64,000 bases of DNA from the NCBI GenBank assembly GCA_011800805.1, contig MPNW01000046.1, positions 77,597-141,596 of the forward strand, written 5' to 3'. Source of the DNA: Hirudo medicinalis. Lineage: Eukaryota; Annelida; Clitellata; Hirudinida; Hirudinidae. Position 1 is the first letter of the stretch. Each line of letters starts with the position of its first letter. The translations under genes were made by a program, and so were the position numbers. The notes beneath the pieces are model-generated. The model was given only the letters and a program-made list of their open reading frames with translations. It was not told where the DNA came from and searched no databases. Below are positions 23,902 through 37,808 of this stretch, piece by piece.

Positions 23902-26900
23902 TGAGGAAGACGACGACGACGATGATGATGATGATGATGATGATTGTTATTTTTATTATTGTTCTATTTTGTATTCGAAGACTTAGACGGCCACCTCATA
24001 GAATTCTTCCTTGGGCTCGGCACAAGTCAGGGTAAACTTTTATTTCGCGTCCTCTTTTCATTCATTTTTGTCTCCAACGTTCAACTTTCGTTGCTTCTTT
24101 GTTTTTCTTAACATTAAAATTGTTATTCGTAAAACAGGGTGTTTTGCTAGCATATATTTACATACAATTTACATGTTTACACGTTGTCTCCCATGTAATG
24201 TTATTTTTGAGACATCACATTCAACTTACTTATGATAAGAAAAGCAACCGTTTTATTTGAAGAAATTGTTGTCTTATGTTCGGTAAAACAATGACAAATA
24301 TTTTGCATGCATTTGTAATAAATTCAAATGTTTTCAAACGATGCAGTGGACGACAGGGTAGTTGAAAAGTTTGTGTGTGTGTACGTTGCACCCAGTAACA
24401 GTTCACAACTTTCTCATGATAGACAAACTAGAACTTGTACAAAATTTTATCCACTTATTTTTCGCTGAACTCGAAAGAAATTTCCTGGCATTGTAACCAT
24501 TTTGTGAATAAATTAAATTTTATTTGTCAAGGGTTAATATCAAAACATAAATGGATCATGTAAAATGCTAAATATGTGACAAAATGAATTCAAATTTTGC
24601 GACATTTAAAGAAAACAGAATCCTCTAGACGACCTTTAAGTGCTTGGAAAATTCATGCAATCAGACGTGCTTTTACAGTAGTTGATAATTTTATAGAAAC
24701 GATGCAAATGATGGGTGTGCGAAATTATGACCATCATAATTAAAGCGACGTCATTCATAATTAATGAGCCCTTCAACTGTACCGTGGCAATCACAATACT
24801 TATTTCCGGTACGAATATCCATGCACTTCATTCATGGCCTTAGAATGTTTGAGCGAAAAGAAATAAAATCTTATAAAGAAGTCTCCAATTCACCGACACG
24901 CATGCATGCATTCGGGCTGTCATTCACTCTCCTGCCGTCCATCCATCAATCCGTTTTCCATTAATTTTATTTTCCGAGAAATTTTTCCTGCTCCGAACTC
25001 GATAGACTATGAAGTCCTCGAGGTGCCATCAATAGAAATGCACGCCTCCAAGAAAAAAGTACTTTCCAATTTATTTGCAAATTTATTCAAAACTCAAATT
25101 CTTCCGAGTTCAATTCTTCGGACCATGATTAGTTTGTTAGATTTTTAAATCTGCTAGGATTTAAGATGATGAATTTCTGTTAATTTATTTTTAGGCATTT
25201 AACGAGATTTATGTAAAATACTGCAAAGTGAATAATTTCATTCAAATCAATAAATTCAAGTGACTGTGTCCGGATGAAACATGAAAAATAAAACAAAACT
25301 TCGTTTATAGAATATAAATATTGTCTACAACAATGACGCACTTTAAACATTTTTTGGAGTTCTTCAATTCTCGTGAGCCCAAAAACAAAATTCGAAAATT
25401 TTCTAGCGACATCGGAATTCTGTGTAAATTAAAATACTCTTTAAGTGGAAATATTAAATTTATGAGTGAAATTCTTGGCAAAGGCAAGATATCTCCATCA
25501 CTGAATGTCTAACCTGGTTTCCAAAAGACTCCTTATCTCCAGAGATAAGCGGCTGATGCGTGGATGCCACTTTTAGTGACATGTTTTGCTCTGACCAGCT
25601 GGAAGTTGATATGTTGAGTTTTAATAACACATTTTTCATTAACTGCACTAAACTTTAATAATATGATTTAATTTTATTAACCATTTTGAACGCCATAGGC
25701 CATTATTTTTTGTCGAAAGAAAGTCTGCAAATCGAATTTGTTCTGATAACGTTTTTAGCATTAATTAATTAAATTCATTTATCAACTTCGCAGTGAAAAT
25801 TTGACAAAGAAAGTAAATTCGTGTTGTTTTCTTATAATCTTTCTTTCTTGAAAATTCAAAAAATTCTTATTTGTCTTGTTCATTAGTAATCTTAAAAGAC
25901 GGAAAGATGGACAGGCTTCGAACGCATCAATCACGTTGGTCAATTTCTTTTGAACCGATCCATCAAAGCATCTCTTCACGGAAAATAGGGAAGCGAGACA
26001 GGGGGATGCGCGCACAAAAATCGAAAAGACGAAAAACTCTTAATCGGCCTCTTATATTTTAAAAGAATCTCGAGTTTCATCCACAGCTCCGATATTTACT
26101 TTTCACGAGTGATCAATGACGGAGTAAGACGACATTGGAAAAGTAAAATTAATGGAACTACGTTCTCTTGAAAATACATTCAATTACTTCTTCCATGTCA
26201 GCTGAGGTTGTTACGATGTCGAAATTATCTTGTTACTTCGATGGAGACAGAAAATTGTGCTCCGACCGACGACAGATTTTTCGATCGCAATTGTTTTAGG
26301 TTAATACTTATTATTTCCCTTCATTGTTTATATGTAAAGTGTAACCGACAAATTACTCATCAATGAACTTCTAATGTCTCCCAATTTATATGAAATGGAA
26401 ATAAATTTAGCAGCCAATCAAATCGCGATCCACAACGCCACACGGCGTTAACAATAATGTTAAGTTCTGTTGTATTTGGTAGAGACTAGCCTCCTAATTA
26501 TGAAGATCACTACATCTCCCACCGATAAAGCATTTAAGCTATAAACATCAAAAACGTAATTAGGACATAGGATATGTCTGTCTGACCATTAACCGCACCA
26601 CCATCTTCCATGAAGACGATCCCAAACATCCCATCAAAACTCCATTTCTCACCTCGGTGTAAATCTGTGCTACTGCAGACATTTCCTGATCCGACCCACT
26701 CAGCCCCTCACAACGTGTCAATCACCTTTTATGAAGCATAAACTCTCAATTTCACGTGACCCAATAAGTGCAAACATTGATATTCCAAAAAACCATTTGT
26801 GACCTACAAATTGTTTGAGTCACAGCAGTGGCATGATTTAGCATGGAATACCACAATTACCCTTCTACAGCCTTCCTATTCTTTTAAAGACAATGCGAAG

Positions 26901-27323
26901 AATCAGAATGGTAAACAATTAATTCAGTCGACAAAATTTTGTCATCTCAAAGGTCCGAATGTAAGCAGAAATGCATCGTCCAAGTTAGAGATTCATGATC
27001 AAGTCATATATTTACAAACGATGCTCCAAAACACTGACCAGTTACCTAAAGGCAAAACAAATGCCGAGGCTTCGAACGATTTCCCTTGCAACTTGCCATG
27101 CCGAAGCACAAAGTCAAAATTCATTTTTCAAAAGGTTACAGGCGTGCTACAGTGATGATTTTTACAAATGTGAACAAAACAAAAAGAGCTCAGACTGAAT
27201 CAGTTCATTCAGAGATGCCACAAGAAATCCCCCATGAACGAGTGAGAAGGAAATAACAGAAAATGGTTGGAGAAACAGCAAGGAGAGTGGTCAGCAAATT
27301 CTCTCCATGTATTGAAATCTCAG
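23902..27323. other. Intergenic between Hox1 and UBE2Q, no gene recognised
   Basis: A GAC/GAT tract follows the Hox1 stop codon (23904-23945). The remaining 3.3 kb is AT-rich. Several frames of 60-120 codons exist (for example 26799-27155), but none shows family resemblance or a convincing splice structure. Hox1 is read towards UBE2Q, so both 3' UTRs lie in this interval. Confidence 0.5.
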
Positions 27324-29567
27324 TCATCCGTCGGCCTTTGGAGGGGTGTACCAACCTGGAAGAAATTTTAATGTGCATTTAAAGGCGAGAAGCAGGCATT
27401 TTTCAAAGTATTTACCATTCTTTTCGTGAATCATCAGAAGCGATTTGTAGGATTGTTGAGCTCTTCCAAAGCTGTACTGACTCTGCAGAACAATGGGCAA
27501 CTTAATGTCATCAAACATTGTCATAAGATGTTGTTTCAATTTAACTAATGAATCACAATTTCTAAGTAAATGTGAATATTTATCAAGTGACCTTGGGTAC
27601 ACCAAACTGTATTCTGGCCTTTCCTTTGACAAGCGTAGCAGCAATTTGCAGCACTAGGGATTCAAGGCCGTAAGCACTGCTCCAACCATGCTTCGTCAAC
27701 AATTCCATGCAGATGGCACCTCCCGCCAACACGTAACCTGCCGTCATGACCGGGTGCACGACCCTGACGAAGGGAGGTTCGTAAGGGAAGGTGTCCTGAA
27801 AACAAAGGCGATCAACAAAAGATGAATCGATTCTTCCGATATTCGATCAACATTTAATCTGCAACAACGACCGAATCACCACCTTGAATGTACAGTTGAG
27901 GAGAATGTGATCGACGCCATATTCCTTGCGATATGTCAAGAGGTCGGTGTGCAGCGGGCTGTCGACATCAACCCTGAAAAGCAAATTCGATATTATTTGC
28001 AATTTATCATCATCATGATCACCGCGATGTGAGATGCAAAAGTTACTTGTAAAGCTTGATGTTCCAGTCATAAAGGTTGTCTTGGACCAGTTCAATTGAA
28101 TAAATGCCTGAAGCAAAGAAATAATAAAAAATAACAACAATAGTCAGTTAATTGCATTCAAAAACATCTACAACCTTGCTTGTAGCTGTGTGATCGGTAG
28201 ATGTCCTTCAACTCTTTCATAAGCCTGTCCGTGGCCTGCAGAGATCCAGATATCGAACCCTGTTGATAAAATATTTTCAATTATTCCAATGTCTTAACTT
28301 CTCAACAATTTCTATTGATTGTCAACATTCATACAACGTGAGGGAAGCTACTACAAATATTAATTTAAAAAACAGTTATGACTTTTTCAAAGTCTGCCAT
28401 GTGAGTTTGCTTGAGTCTTTCGAGCTTTTGAAGATGCTCCTCGGCGATGCCTTCGTTGTCATCTTGTTGAGGTGCCTCGCTGGATGAACGAAAGAATGGT
28501 CGTCGAAGAAACGTTAAAAACCGAACGAAATAAATTCAAGCTAACGACTGATCCATCATGTAATGAAACTCGTCGGAACACTCCATGTCGTCGTCGTCGT
28601 CGACCGACATAGGATCCCCCTTGAACAAAGAAGTCGCAAGTTGGTTTATGTCACTCGAGATGAAAATAATAAACACTGAAGGATCACCTTGTTGTTGAGG
28701 TAATCATCAATTTGTTGTAACTCATCAGGAAGAGAAGAGTGGAATTTCTTGCAAAGATCGGCGACCAACGTTCTGGTTTGTTTGCAAATCTGAAAGATCT
28801 CGAAGTTGTCGTTGACATGTCCCGCACGAAAAGGACACGATATTCTAACACGTCGTGAATATCGAGATAAAGAAGAAGTTTGAATGCAAGTTCAAGTAGT
28901 GAGCCATGTGATGTTTGATAACAAATAAATATGAAAGCATAAGTTACGTTGTAGTTATGAGGTGCACATTCAGAGAGCCTTTCAAGAATTTCAGAAATGC
29001 TGGCCTCCTCTGATTCTGTAAACCAAATCGGTGCCGAACGAGGGTACGTTTCCTGGCATGAAAAAGACTCTTAACAACATTTATACGACTCGGGGTTGCA
29101 TCATTACTGTTAGACTACATGAGAAAATCCATGTACACTGGGTAAGGAATATATGAATTATGCTTGCATTTGAGGTCAGAAGTTGTTATTGAAAGATTCA
29201 TTTCAATGACACTTTTATCAAAACTAACTCCAAAGTTTGCAGTGAAAACAACAGCTGCTAAAGAAGCATCCCCATTCTCTTTTGCATCTTTAGGTGGGAC
29301 AAATCGACAACACAATTCATCCACCGAAGCTGATATGACTTGAAACCTTAATGCAAACAATTTCAATGTAGTTAACTAATTAGTTGAATTAAGTCAGTTT
29401 TGCATGAAAAAACTAGAATGTTACTGCATAAAACGTATTCCTTAAAACTACAAGCAAATGTTTTAATGTAAAATTCAAATCAAGACATAAAAATACCTTG
29501 GATTGTTCTTTGAAAACGTTTTTTCTAGAAATTTCGTATCATCCTTTAATCTTGCGAGACAAGCCAT
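27324..29567 (-). CDS. UBE2Q: Ubiquitin-conjugating enzyme E2 Q family (UBE2Q)
   Basis: E2 enzyme carrying ubiquitin on a cysteine thioester. Twelve minus-strand exons, all in phase: 29497-29567, 29229-29346, 28948-29052, 28688-28789, 28546-28619, 28383-28479, 28175-28259, 28047-28107, 27883-27973, 27592-27795, 27416-27482, 27324-27355; 368 residues, close to human UBE2Q2 (375). The N-terminal half is the UBE2Q RWD-like region ([27 protein letters not shown]). An acidic linker ([17 protein letters not shown]) follows, then [40 protein letters not shown] and [20 protein letters not shown]. The catalytic cysteine is C297 in [18 protein letters not shown]. The C-terminus, [15 protein letters not shown] to [13 protein letters not shown], is diagnostic. 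The canonical HPN motif is replaced, as is usual in this family. The start ATG fits the normal N-terminus. Introns are mostly 55-200 bases. It does not separate UBE2Q1 from UBE2Q2. Confidence 0.95.
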
Positions 29568-30683
29568 TTGCCTACTTCGAGCAGGCTATAGTGCTTATGA
29601 ATTTCTAAATATCAGAGAAACGAATAATAAATAGTCCAACCTTCCAATTAAAACAACTGAAGGCGAAATCTGACTGCCACAATATGCTATGAAATCAATT
29701 GTGTATCAAATAGAATCTCTGAAAGCTACAGTTTCACAAATATCTTACAAAAGGGAACAAAAATACGTTTACACTCTTTAATCAAATAAGTCTGCAGAAC
29801 TGTCCTATTGTTATTGTACATAGAGGCGGAAACTAAAGTGACTTTCTAATGTCTACAAACATAAAAATTACCTAATTTTGTTTAAGAAATAAATTTTTGA
29901 AAATAATAACTAATCCAATACTTATATTTTTTCGTGATTAATGTTTAAATTAAATAAACGCATATTGAAACAAATTGACATTAAAATTTACAAAAGCTTT
30001 ACATTACATATTACTATTTAATCTTTTAACGTGTTTATTAAAGACCTAAGCATAGAATAATGTCTATTCTCTACAACAAAATCTATTCCACTTTTACAGC
30101 TTTCGTAACTTATTTTCAACATTTAATATATTTAATAACGTATGAATTATAGTGTGAATGAAGACTAGGGATATATACCTTTTTAATAGATTTAAAAAAA
30201 AATTATTTATTATTCGAGTGCTCAAAGTTCCATGGTAAGACCATCGAAGACTAAATTGATCAAAAATATCAAATTTTTACTAGCCTGCCCCTTACAATCT
30301 GTGGAGGATAGAATTGATTTCAGTCACGACTAAGCCCGTATTCTTAAGTTATATTATGTAGCAAACCTTTAGCATGGAGCCTAATTTAATTTGAGATTTT
30401 AAAGATTATTGAGCATTACGTCTCTAAAACCACGTTTGTTGCCAAAAGGGAAGGGACAATAGCCACTCAGGGAGATAACAAGAATCAGGGGAGCTAATGT
30501 CTCCCTACCCTCCTAAAAGTAGTCCTCGTCTTAACCCTAGTCCTATAGTAGGTAAATATTTTGCTTGTAATTGTTCAGGAACATTCAGTTCGGGCTGACA
30601 ATATCGAATCCATCTTTTGAATAATATATCGCAGCTTCCCCAGCTTCGCAGCGTTTATTATTTAGATAAATTATATCAAATGG
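29568..30683. other. Upstream of UBE2Q, no gene recognised
   Basis: About 1.1 kb of AT-rich DNA with no recognisable exon. It should contain the UBE2Q promoter. The part from about 30280 is less AT-rich and may be an old repeat, but I could not pair it with another copy in the window. Confidence 0.45.
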
Positions 30684-32260
30684 CAGTGTTGTAAAAAGTA
30701 CTGCTCTTCAGTACTTCAGTCGGAGTACAAGTAACAAAAATTTACTCAAGTAAAAGTAACAAGTATCAGCATTTCAAAGTTACTTTAAAAGTACAAAGTA
30801 AAAGTAGTGAAGTAATTTTGTAATAGTCATTCGTCAACCATTTCATGCTATATTATTGTGATCATACATCATTCCATCATGTTTCAAACATAACTGTCTG
30901 AACTAATGTACAGTGCCTTGGATAAATTTGGCCCAGGTTCAAGAATCACACAATTTGAAAGTTATCTATTAAATTACTGCTGATTTTTGACCCAAATATC
31001 ATTTATAACATTCACAAAATCGTATTTAATTAATATATAATAAAATTTAGCAGTAAAATTTGAATATTAGTGGGATTTCATCGATAAATGCCTTTGATGT
31101 TGGTTAAATGTTGGTTTTCAAGGTTTTCGCCGCTGAGCATGGGGTCTCTTCCTTTCCAGGAAATATTTTTTGTTACAGGACTCACAAAAGCTGATTATTA
31201 TAATAAGGCTCTATATAAATGGTTCCATTTCCAAAACTCACTTATATAATGTAAGTACTGTTAGTTTACGTTATTATAGATGGGTACTGGAAAGAGACTT
31301 AATGATATCGAAAAAGGACAAATAAAGGCCATTAAAGACTTGAATTTGTCAATTTCAGATATTTCTAGGAGGTTAATTGATCTAGAAAGTTATAAGACGT
31401 TATTTGAATGATCCTGAAAGTTATGGAACAAAAACTAGTCCAGGAAGACTTCAAAAACTTTCCGAACATGAGAAACGAGTTGTCCTCCGCGAAGCTTCCA
31501 AGGGGTTTAGCTCAACAAAAGACTTAAAAAATAACTTAAACTTTGAGGTTAGTCGATGGACCGCATTCAGATGAATTCAGAGGAGTAGTTCCTGAAGTTT
31601 GTTAAGCGTCAACACCAACCACTTCTAACGGAGGCTCACAAGAAGATCCGGCTAAACTGGGCAAGAGATGGTGAGTTCGGAGATGAACTGGGACTCTGAC
31701 ATTTTTTAAGATGAAAAGAAATTGAATTTAGATCGTCCAGATGGCTATTAATATTATTGGCACGATGTCAGAGGGCCCCAAAAAACATTTTTTAACAGAA
31801 ATTTCGGAGGTGGCTCAGGTGATGGTCTGGGCTACCATTTCCTCTCGTCATTCACACTAATGAAAGTGTTTTCCTCAATCAACTTATAATGGATAGTCAC
31901 ACAAAAGTTACTGTTACGATTTGTAATATAACGTAAATTAATGTAGCATAATATAAAATAGCAAAGGAATTTAGGCTTCTTCAATTCAAATTATTTCTAA
32001 ACTATATTGTATGGCTTGGATTTTGAATTTCCATATGGATGTTGAGATTTTTAAACGTTTCTGGAGCCGAACAATTGCTAAATGCGTTATTTTCAAGCTC
32101 GTTGATTTCACATGTGTGGCGCACCCAGAATATTTTCAGGTGGTTTGATTTTTCGGTGGATTTTTTAAGACCATTTTTAAGTTTTTATCTTTTCAGAGAT
32201 GGTTTTTCTAATGTTATGTCGATAATATTTGTTAAATATCGAGATATCGATAATTAAAAC
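30684..32260 (+). mobile_element. hAT-like element, copy A, split by a Tc1 element
   Basis: The left end CAGTGTTGTAAAAAGTACTG at 30684 has the look of Tol2-type hAT termini and the following 220 bases (repeated AAGTAAAAGTAAC motifs) match 58151-58450. After interruption by the Tc1 element (30911 to about 31845) the match resumes at TTCACACTAATGAAAGTG (about 31849) and runs to about 32120, matching about 58494-58760. No right terminal repeat was found nearby, so the copy is truncated or diverged on the right. No transposase frame is visible. Confidence 0.7.
30911..31845 (+). mobile_element. Tc1/mariner element, copy A (dead)
   Basis: It begins with CAGTGCCTTGGATAAATTTG directly after a TA dinucleotide (30909-30910), a normal Tc1 integration site. 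An ATG at about 31280 opens the transposase N-terminus (GKRLNDIEKGQIKAIKDLN, helix-turn-helix type), which breaks into several frames. Remnants of the DDE region (DGY.YYWHDV and a GGGS..V.G pattern) lie at 31720-31850. The right end is missing, because hAT sequence resumes immediately after. Confidence 0.75.
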
Positions 32261-35200
32261 AAGCTAAAAATATATTTATCCATTTTTTGTTTCATTTAGC
32301 AATTTTTAGAACCCTGGATGCGCCACTGTTTCACATCAAACCTTTACAGATTTTAAAAAATGTAGGCTCATTTTATTCACAAATTATTCTATGTCATGTA
32401 ATGGGAGGATCCTTTATTTCATTATGGTTTTTGTGGATTCCAGTTTCGTATAAAATCACAAAACCGATTGAAAAAACTGCTGAAATGTTCTTTTAAGAGT
32501 TACAATGATCGTGATGATAGATCGTCATCCATTTTATAGCAGGATATTTCGACGAAGATTAATAATATTCTATACAAATTCGCGACATTTCATCACATGA
32601 GTTTACCACTTAGTGAACTTTGAAGCGCTTCGGTTCTTTTAATGCTTGTGGCTCAAAAGAGTTTGCCGAAAAATCGTTCTCACGACTTGAACATTTCTCG
32701 TCTTTCCAAATCCAAATGAATTTTGTCTTAGTTGTCCTTATTGCTCTTCTAAATTTTTCGTTGTGGAAAACTCTTTAATTCAGAATTTAAAAGTTCACAA
32801 TAAAATTAAAGTAATTCTGTTAATACAATCGCATCAAAGGTTGTTTATAAACAGCTATAGTTATAGTCCGTTAAATGGACGGCAACGAATTTTATAAGTT
32901 TTGCTGGATGACGAAAATATTTAAAACTTAAAAAGATAATCATGAATTGAAATTGAAGGTCATCGTATCGCGGAAGTGGTGGGAATCAACTTAATGAATT
33001 CCTCACAAGACACTGTTAATTTCACAATGTTCTTAGTTGTTTTTAATTATATAACCCCGAGCTTAGCCGCTTTGTTGGCATGCTGACCTCCTAAATTAAT
33101 CCACAACGAAACTTAAATTAAATTACTTTTTATTTGTCACATTTGCTTTCCTATATGTATTAACGTACATTTTTTTAGAAGATTTACCTTCCATTCCCGT
33201 CAAAATCTTATATGCTCGTGTTAAATGCCCCACTCTGTTTCTCCCCTTCTCCACGCTTTTAAACTAGTTTACTCTTTAGTACATCCTCGTAAACCAGTCT
33301 CTATAATTCTTTTTGGCTGTATATAAGAAAATTCCTCATTTGAATTCAAGGTTCCAGATGAGGCCAACAAAGCTTTATGAAGCCTGAAAAATATGCTTTT
33401 GTTGGAGCACCTTCCTCATCATTTAACTGTGCAATGGACGTTCATCTACTATAGCTTTTTCTCCATACAATCCTGAGTTCTCATCTTCAACCAATCTTTG
33501 GATTGCTTTATGTGATTTCGAAGTTTAGGTGTTTGTATCTGTTTTGGCAGTAACTTGGTGTGCGTAGTTTGTGGATGAAACAAATTGAAGTCAAATAGTG
33601 AAAATATTTGAGTTACTATTTATAAATGAGTATTTTTATGCTATATGGATCTAAATATATCTAGATATTGGAATGAATCGTCTTAGTTTAGTCAATAAAA
33701 TATTAATTGCGTAATTATATTTAAATTAGGGTTATTTACATTAACTATACATTTTATTGCAAGACTAAGAAGCAACTTTCATTATGTCACAAGGCTGAGG
33801 AAGAGAAGAAGACATTAAATACTGGGACCTGCATCTTTATTGGCGGTTAAGGAGCCACTAGGCATGTGTATGGAATAATAATTTTTCGAGGCTTGACGTA
33901 AGATTTGTGATTAATTCAAAAGAAGGCGCCATATTGGGATGGGGCTTATAATGGGAATCATTGCGTAATTTAATCGTATTACGCATAAGCGCCGTGCAAT
34001 TATGCGATATTTTGAAGCGGTTAAAGAATATTAAAACAGCCCAGCTTGATGATCTTTTTATAAAGAGGATAATCATCGTCTTGATAGTTAATATAACCCA
34101 GACGACCGGAGAGTCTATTTAAAGGAAATAACAAATGAGGTTTTCATGTTGCCCTATGACGATAGGATAGGATGAGATATTTTCATCAACCTAAGTCAAG
34201 ATGTAATTTACTCATCTGACAACTTTGTAAATGTATATTTATAAATTAACCGATATTTATTGGATTTTTATGTAAATGATCTTCAGGAATAAATTGATTT
34301 TTGTTAATGTGATACTTGTAGAATGGTCCCAAGAACTGACGTATTCAGAGAGTTTGTTGTAGAAGAGATGTTTCTTATCAGGTCTATATAAAGAAAATCT
34401 TAAATATTTGTTAAGTTACCAAGCTTGCTGATCACTTTTTTAAATGTTTGTTTTTGTTTAAAGACTTGAAGAATGAAGTTATTTCCAATAATTTATTTTA
34501 TTATGATTCATTTATAGGAAACTCTTGGAACTGACTCCGTTTCTCATCGTTCGATGAAGTAATGCTTTCGTGATGAAGATGAGGAAGTGGTTTTATAACC
34601 TAACACAAAGTGGTGCTATTAGTAATATTGAACATTGTAATCTTGAGGTTGTGTACGAAGCAGTGGCATAGCTAGGAGGCGCCAAATTTATAATGTTAAG
34701 CGGTGAGGGGGCACCAATTTGTATACTAAATTAATAATGTTAAAGGGGCAAATTATCAGTTCGGCCCGGGCGATTCGCCGAAACCCCTAGACGAGACTGG
34801 TGCGAAGATAAAAGTGCTGTGGTCTTTCTCAGTCTCAGCATCTTGAAACCACTAATTAACCTCCAAGTATTTGAATTTTAAGAGATGTCGTTTGACAAAA
34901 CTTTAGCTGGTTAATGTTGTATTAATTTAGTAAATGATTTAAAATTTTGATATCTGGTTGCTTACTTTATTTAATTTGCAAAATATTATTAAATCTTATT
35001 GTAAATAAAACTTTTAAAATGTTTTAATTGCTTCGCGGTGAAAAATCTTTTACTGTCTATTGTGGATTGATTACCTTTAAAATGCTTTAACCGCATGGGA
35101 TATTATTGAAACATCTTTTTAATTCAGAGAGCTGAAAGAAATTAATTTCTGCCTAGTTAAATTAAGGTTTGGTTTTATGTTCCCGCCACGTTTTGAACGA

Positions 35201-35448
35201 TCGCCCGTTTATTTGGCGAAATGGTGGTGGTATTTACGTTCATTGTTGTCGTAGGTGTGGAATGTTGGGACTTTTAGATAGCAGTCTTTTAATGTTATAT
35301 TTGATACTAAGTGTGTTAATGCACGCAAAATGTGTGATTGTACGTTAGATAGTTGAGTTTGACTCCCAAGTTTATGCTAATCGGCAGAATCGGTGTTTTG
35401 CCTAAATATGCAAAATATGTATTTCATTGTTTTATTGACAGTTTTGGC
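32261..35448. other. Gene-free stretch, old repeats
   Basis: About 3.2 kb, strongly AT-rich, with no recognisable exon. A GC-richer repeat at about 34665-34800 is listed separately. The final part should contain the promoter and a possible 5' UTR intron of the HMG-box gene (acceptor-like TTTATTGACAG just before 35441). Confidence 0.5.
34665..34800. repeat. Short interspersed repeat starting CAGTGGCATAGCTAGGAGG
   Basis: The start CAGTGGCATAGCTAGG is the common opening of an old family of short interspersed elements in animal genomes, and a second stretch with CAGTGGCGTCACTAGG occurs at 53744. Inside is a run of GGGGGCACC and CCCGGGCG. The limits are estimates. Confidence 0.5.
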
Positions 35449-37194
35449 ATGAGTGGCCAACAATACTCAGTTGGGGAAAACTCTGGATATTTTCAACATG
35501 GACAGGTAGATTCTTCGATGCTGGATTTAAATTGTTACCCAGGTACGATGAATGAAACTGAGGACAACACAAATTCGGAATTACTTGAATTGGGGCGAAT
35601 ATGGGATTTTGAAATCGATGTAAATGAATTTAACAAGCAATTTCAAGTCGTCATAGCAGCTGAATCAACAGCTAATGTGCCAACTATGATTCAGCAAAAT
35701 GAAGTTCAAAAACCCACAGATCAGGAAGCAATGATTTTTGATTCCCCATCATCAGGAGAAAGTTCGCAAAGTTCTTCACACAAACTTGATTCTCCTGATA
35801 GACAACTTAAGAAAAAGCCTCTCTCACCATACATGCTCTACTCCAAAGAGGTGAGAGATTTCTTAGAACATTTTAATCTTGTAATGATTTAATATTTATT
35901 TTTTAACCTTGCTTCATTAAGGGCCCTATTGCAATTTTCTCTTCACTGTTTATTATTAATTATTTATTAGAACTTTCACATGGTGAAACCCACCGTTCAT
36001 CCTTGCAATGCTTCCAATGTGGGTAGGGTGTTAGGGACAATGTGGAACAACTTACCACTAGCAGAGAAACAAATTTACGTTGATAAGGCCAATGAGTTGA
36101 AGGCAAGTTTTAATTATTAGAGCATTTCATACATTCAATGGATTGAATTAGCATCATATCTTAACATAAAATATAACCGCAACATTGCTTTGTGTCTATG
36201 TTATGGTTAACAAATCAGAAGAAGTTTATGTGCTTGAAAAATAATATCTTTGACCAAGTATTTTAAGTGTGATGCTCAAATGACTGCTGACGTTTGACAG
36301 CAACAAGGTGGAAGCACTACAGCTACTGGGAAGCCTTTTGGAGTTAAGAAAAAGACACAGAAAAAACCAAGCATGAAAAAATCACAGGAGAAGATTCTTA
36401 GCTGCGTTCGTTCAACTGAACTGAGTAATGGATCGTTCGCAGATGCCAGTGACTCCCTGAATGACATTTCAAACGAAATAAGACCTCTGTCGCTGGGAAG
36501 GCCGACGTCGGTCGAATCGAGGTGGTCGACAGATTCATCGAGGTCTCCTCTGTGGTAAGCATTTTAATTATGCCAGATTACTGAACTCTAACAAGTGCTA
36601 ATTGGAAATCTTATAATGTCAATTTTCAGTCCTTCATACATTCCACAAAATCAAAACCTACCCCAGCAGCACCAACACTTCCAGCAGATTTTACCAGAAT
36701 CTCAACGTTCTCATCAAATGCAGTCTTTCCACGTCGGTCAGTCTTTTGAGACTGCCAGTCAACAGGCCGTCCGTGCAATGGAAGGGAATTACATTCAACA
36801 GCCTCTATACCAACCCCAAATGCCTCAAAGCTTTGCTTTCCAAAATAGTCAAAGCACGAATGTAAATCACTTGAGGTATTTGCAAGGAATGAATCCGCAC
36901 TCCTTTCGATCTCATCCGCAGATGATCAATCAATCAATCAACCCCTACCAAAGCAATCAACAGATGTCTTGTGCCCAGTCCAACTTTCATCCAGTCAATT
37001 CAATTCCAAACGACATGGCGACGAAGCAGGGTTTGGATATGAACGATCTGATGAACATTTTGAGAGTTCAAAACGAAGAAATCAGGAATTTAAAGAATCG
37101 TTTGAGGTCCACACTCACAACAAATTACAATTTATTGAATATTTTGGGCAACCATGGCTTGTTAGGATCAATCCAAAATGGACATCAGAACTGA
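35449..37194 (+). CDS. HMG-box protein (subfamily not identified)
   Basis: Probable chromatin or DNA-binding protein. Four exons join in phase to 450 residues: 35449-35850, 35971-36102, 36301-36554, 36630-37194. The ATG at 35449 was chosen because it follows an acceptor-like sequence and upstream codons look non-coding. The N-terminal 120 residues are acidic and Ser-rich. The HMG box spans exons 1 and 2: KKPLSPYMLYSKENFHMVKP, then SNVGRVLGTMWNNLPLAEKQ and IYVDKANELK. After it come a Lys-rich segment (KKKTQKKPSMKK), a Ser-rich part, a long Gln/Asn-rich region and a C-terminal predicted coiled coil (LMNILRVQNEEIRNLKNRLR). The box resembles TOX, SMARCE1 or PBRM1-type boxes about equally, so no name is given. 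Intron 2 appears to use a GC donor (GCAAGT), because the GT alternative breaks the frame. Confidence 0.8.
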
Positions 37195-37808
37195 CTTGTT
37201 TTAAACAGAAATCATTGTTTGAAAATTTTATTACTTTTGCAGTTTGAATATATTAACATTGACTAATAAAACTTGATATATAAAGTAAACTTATCAAAAC
37301 TTAGACATTCATTTGGAAGTAGTGGTCAAGAAATTGCTAATTCTTGTGAATGTGTTGGATCACTTAAAATATCGAGTGAGGCAAGGTGCAGCTGCCAGAG
37401 GTTTGAGTCATCAACCATCCTGAGAAATTATTCAATGGCTTTCATGTCTTATCTTGCAGGCCTTCTGAAAGTGATTTGGACCGACTCGTGTTCGCAGTTA
37501 CCCATTTTCCAATTGCCACAGTGCCCGAGGAAATTTGCCACCGTCTGGCACCGTCAAACTGGTCCCGGTGCTTATTGCACAGTCAGCACGCTTTATTGTA
37601 GTTATTTTAGTTTTAACAACTATCTAACAATAAGGAATGGTATTTTCATCAAGATAGCCCAAGGAAAATACTTAAAAGATTGGAATGCGTTGATTTAAAA
37701 ACGTGAGCAAATAAATTTATATGAAACTGCAAGTAAAAAGTTCATGAAAAACAAAATAATTATACAATTTCTAATGAACAAATATTGTTTCTGAGAATGA
37801 CATCGTTA

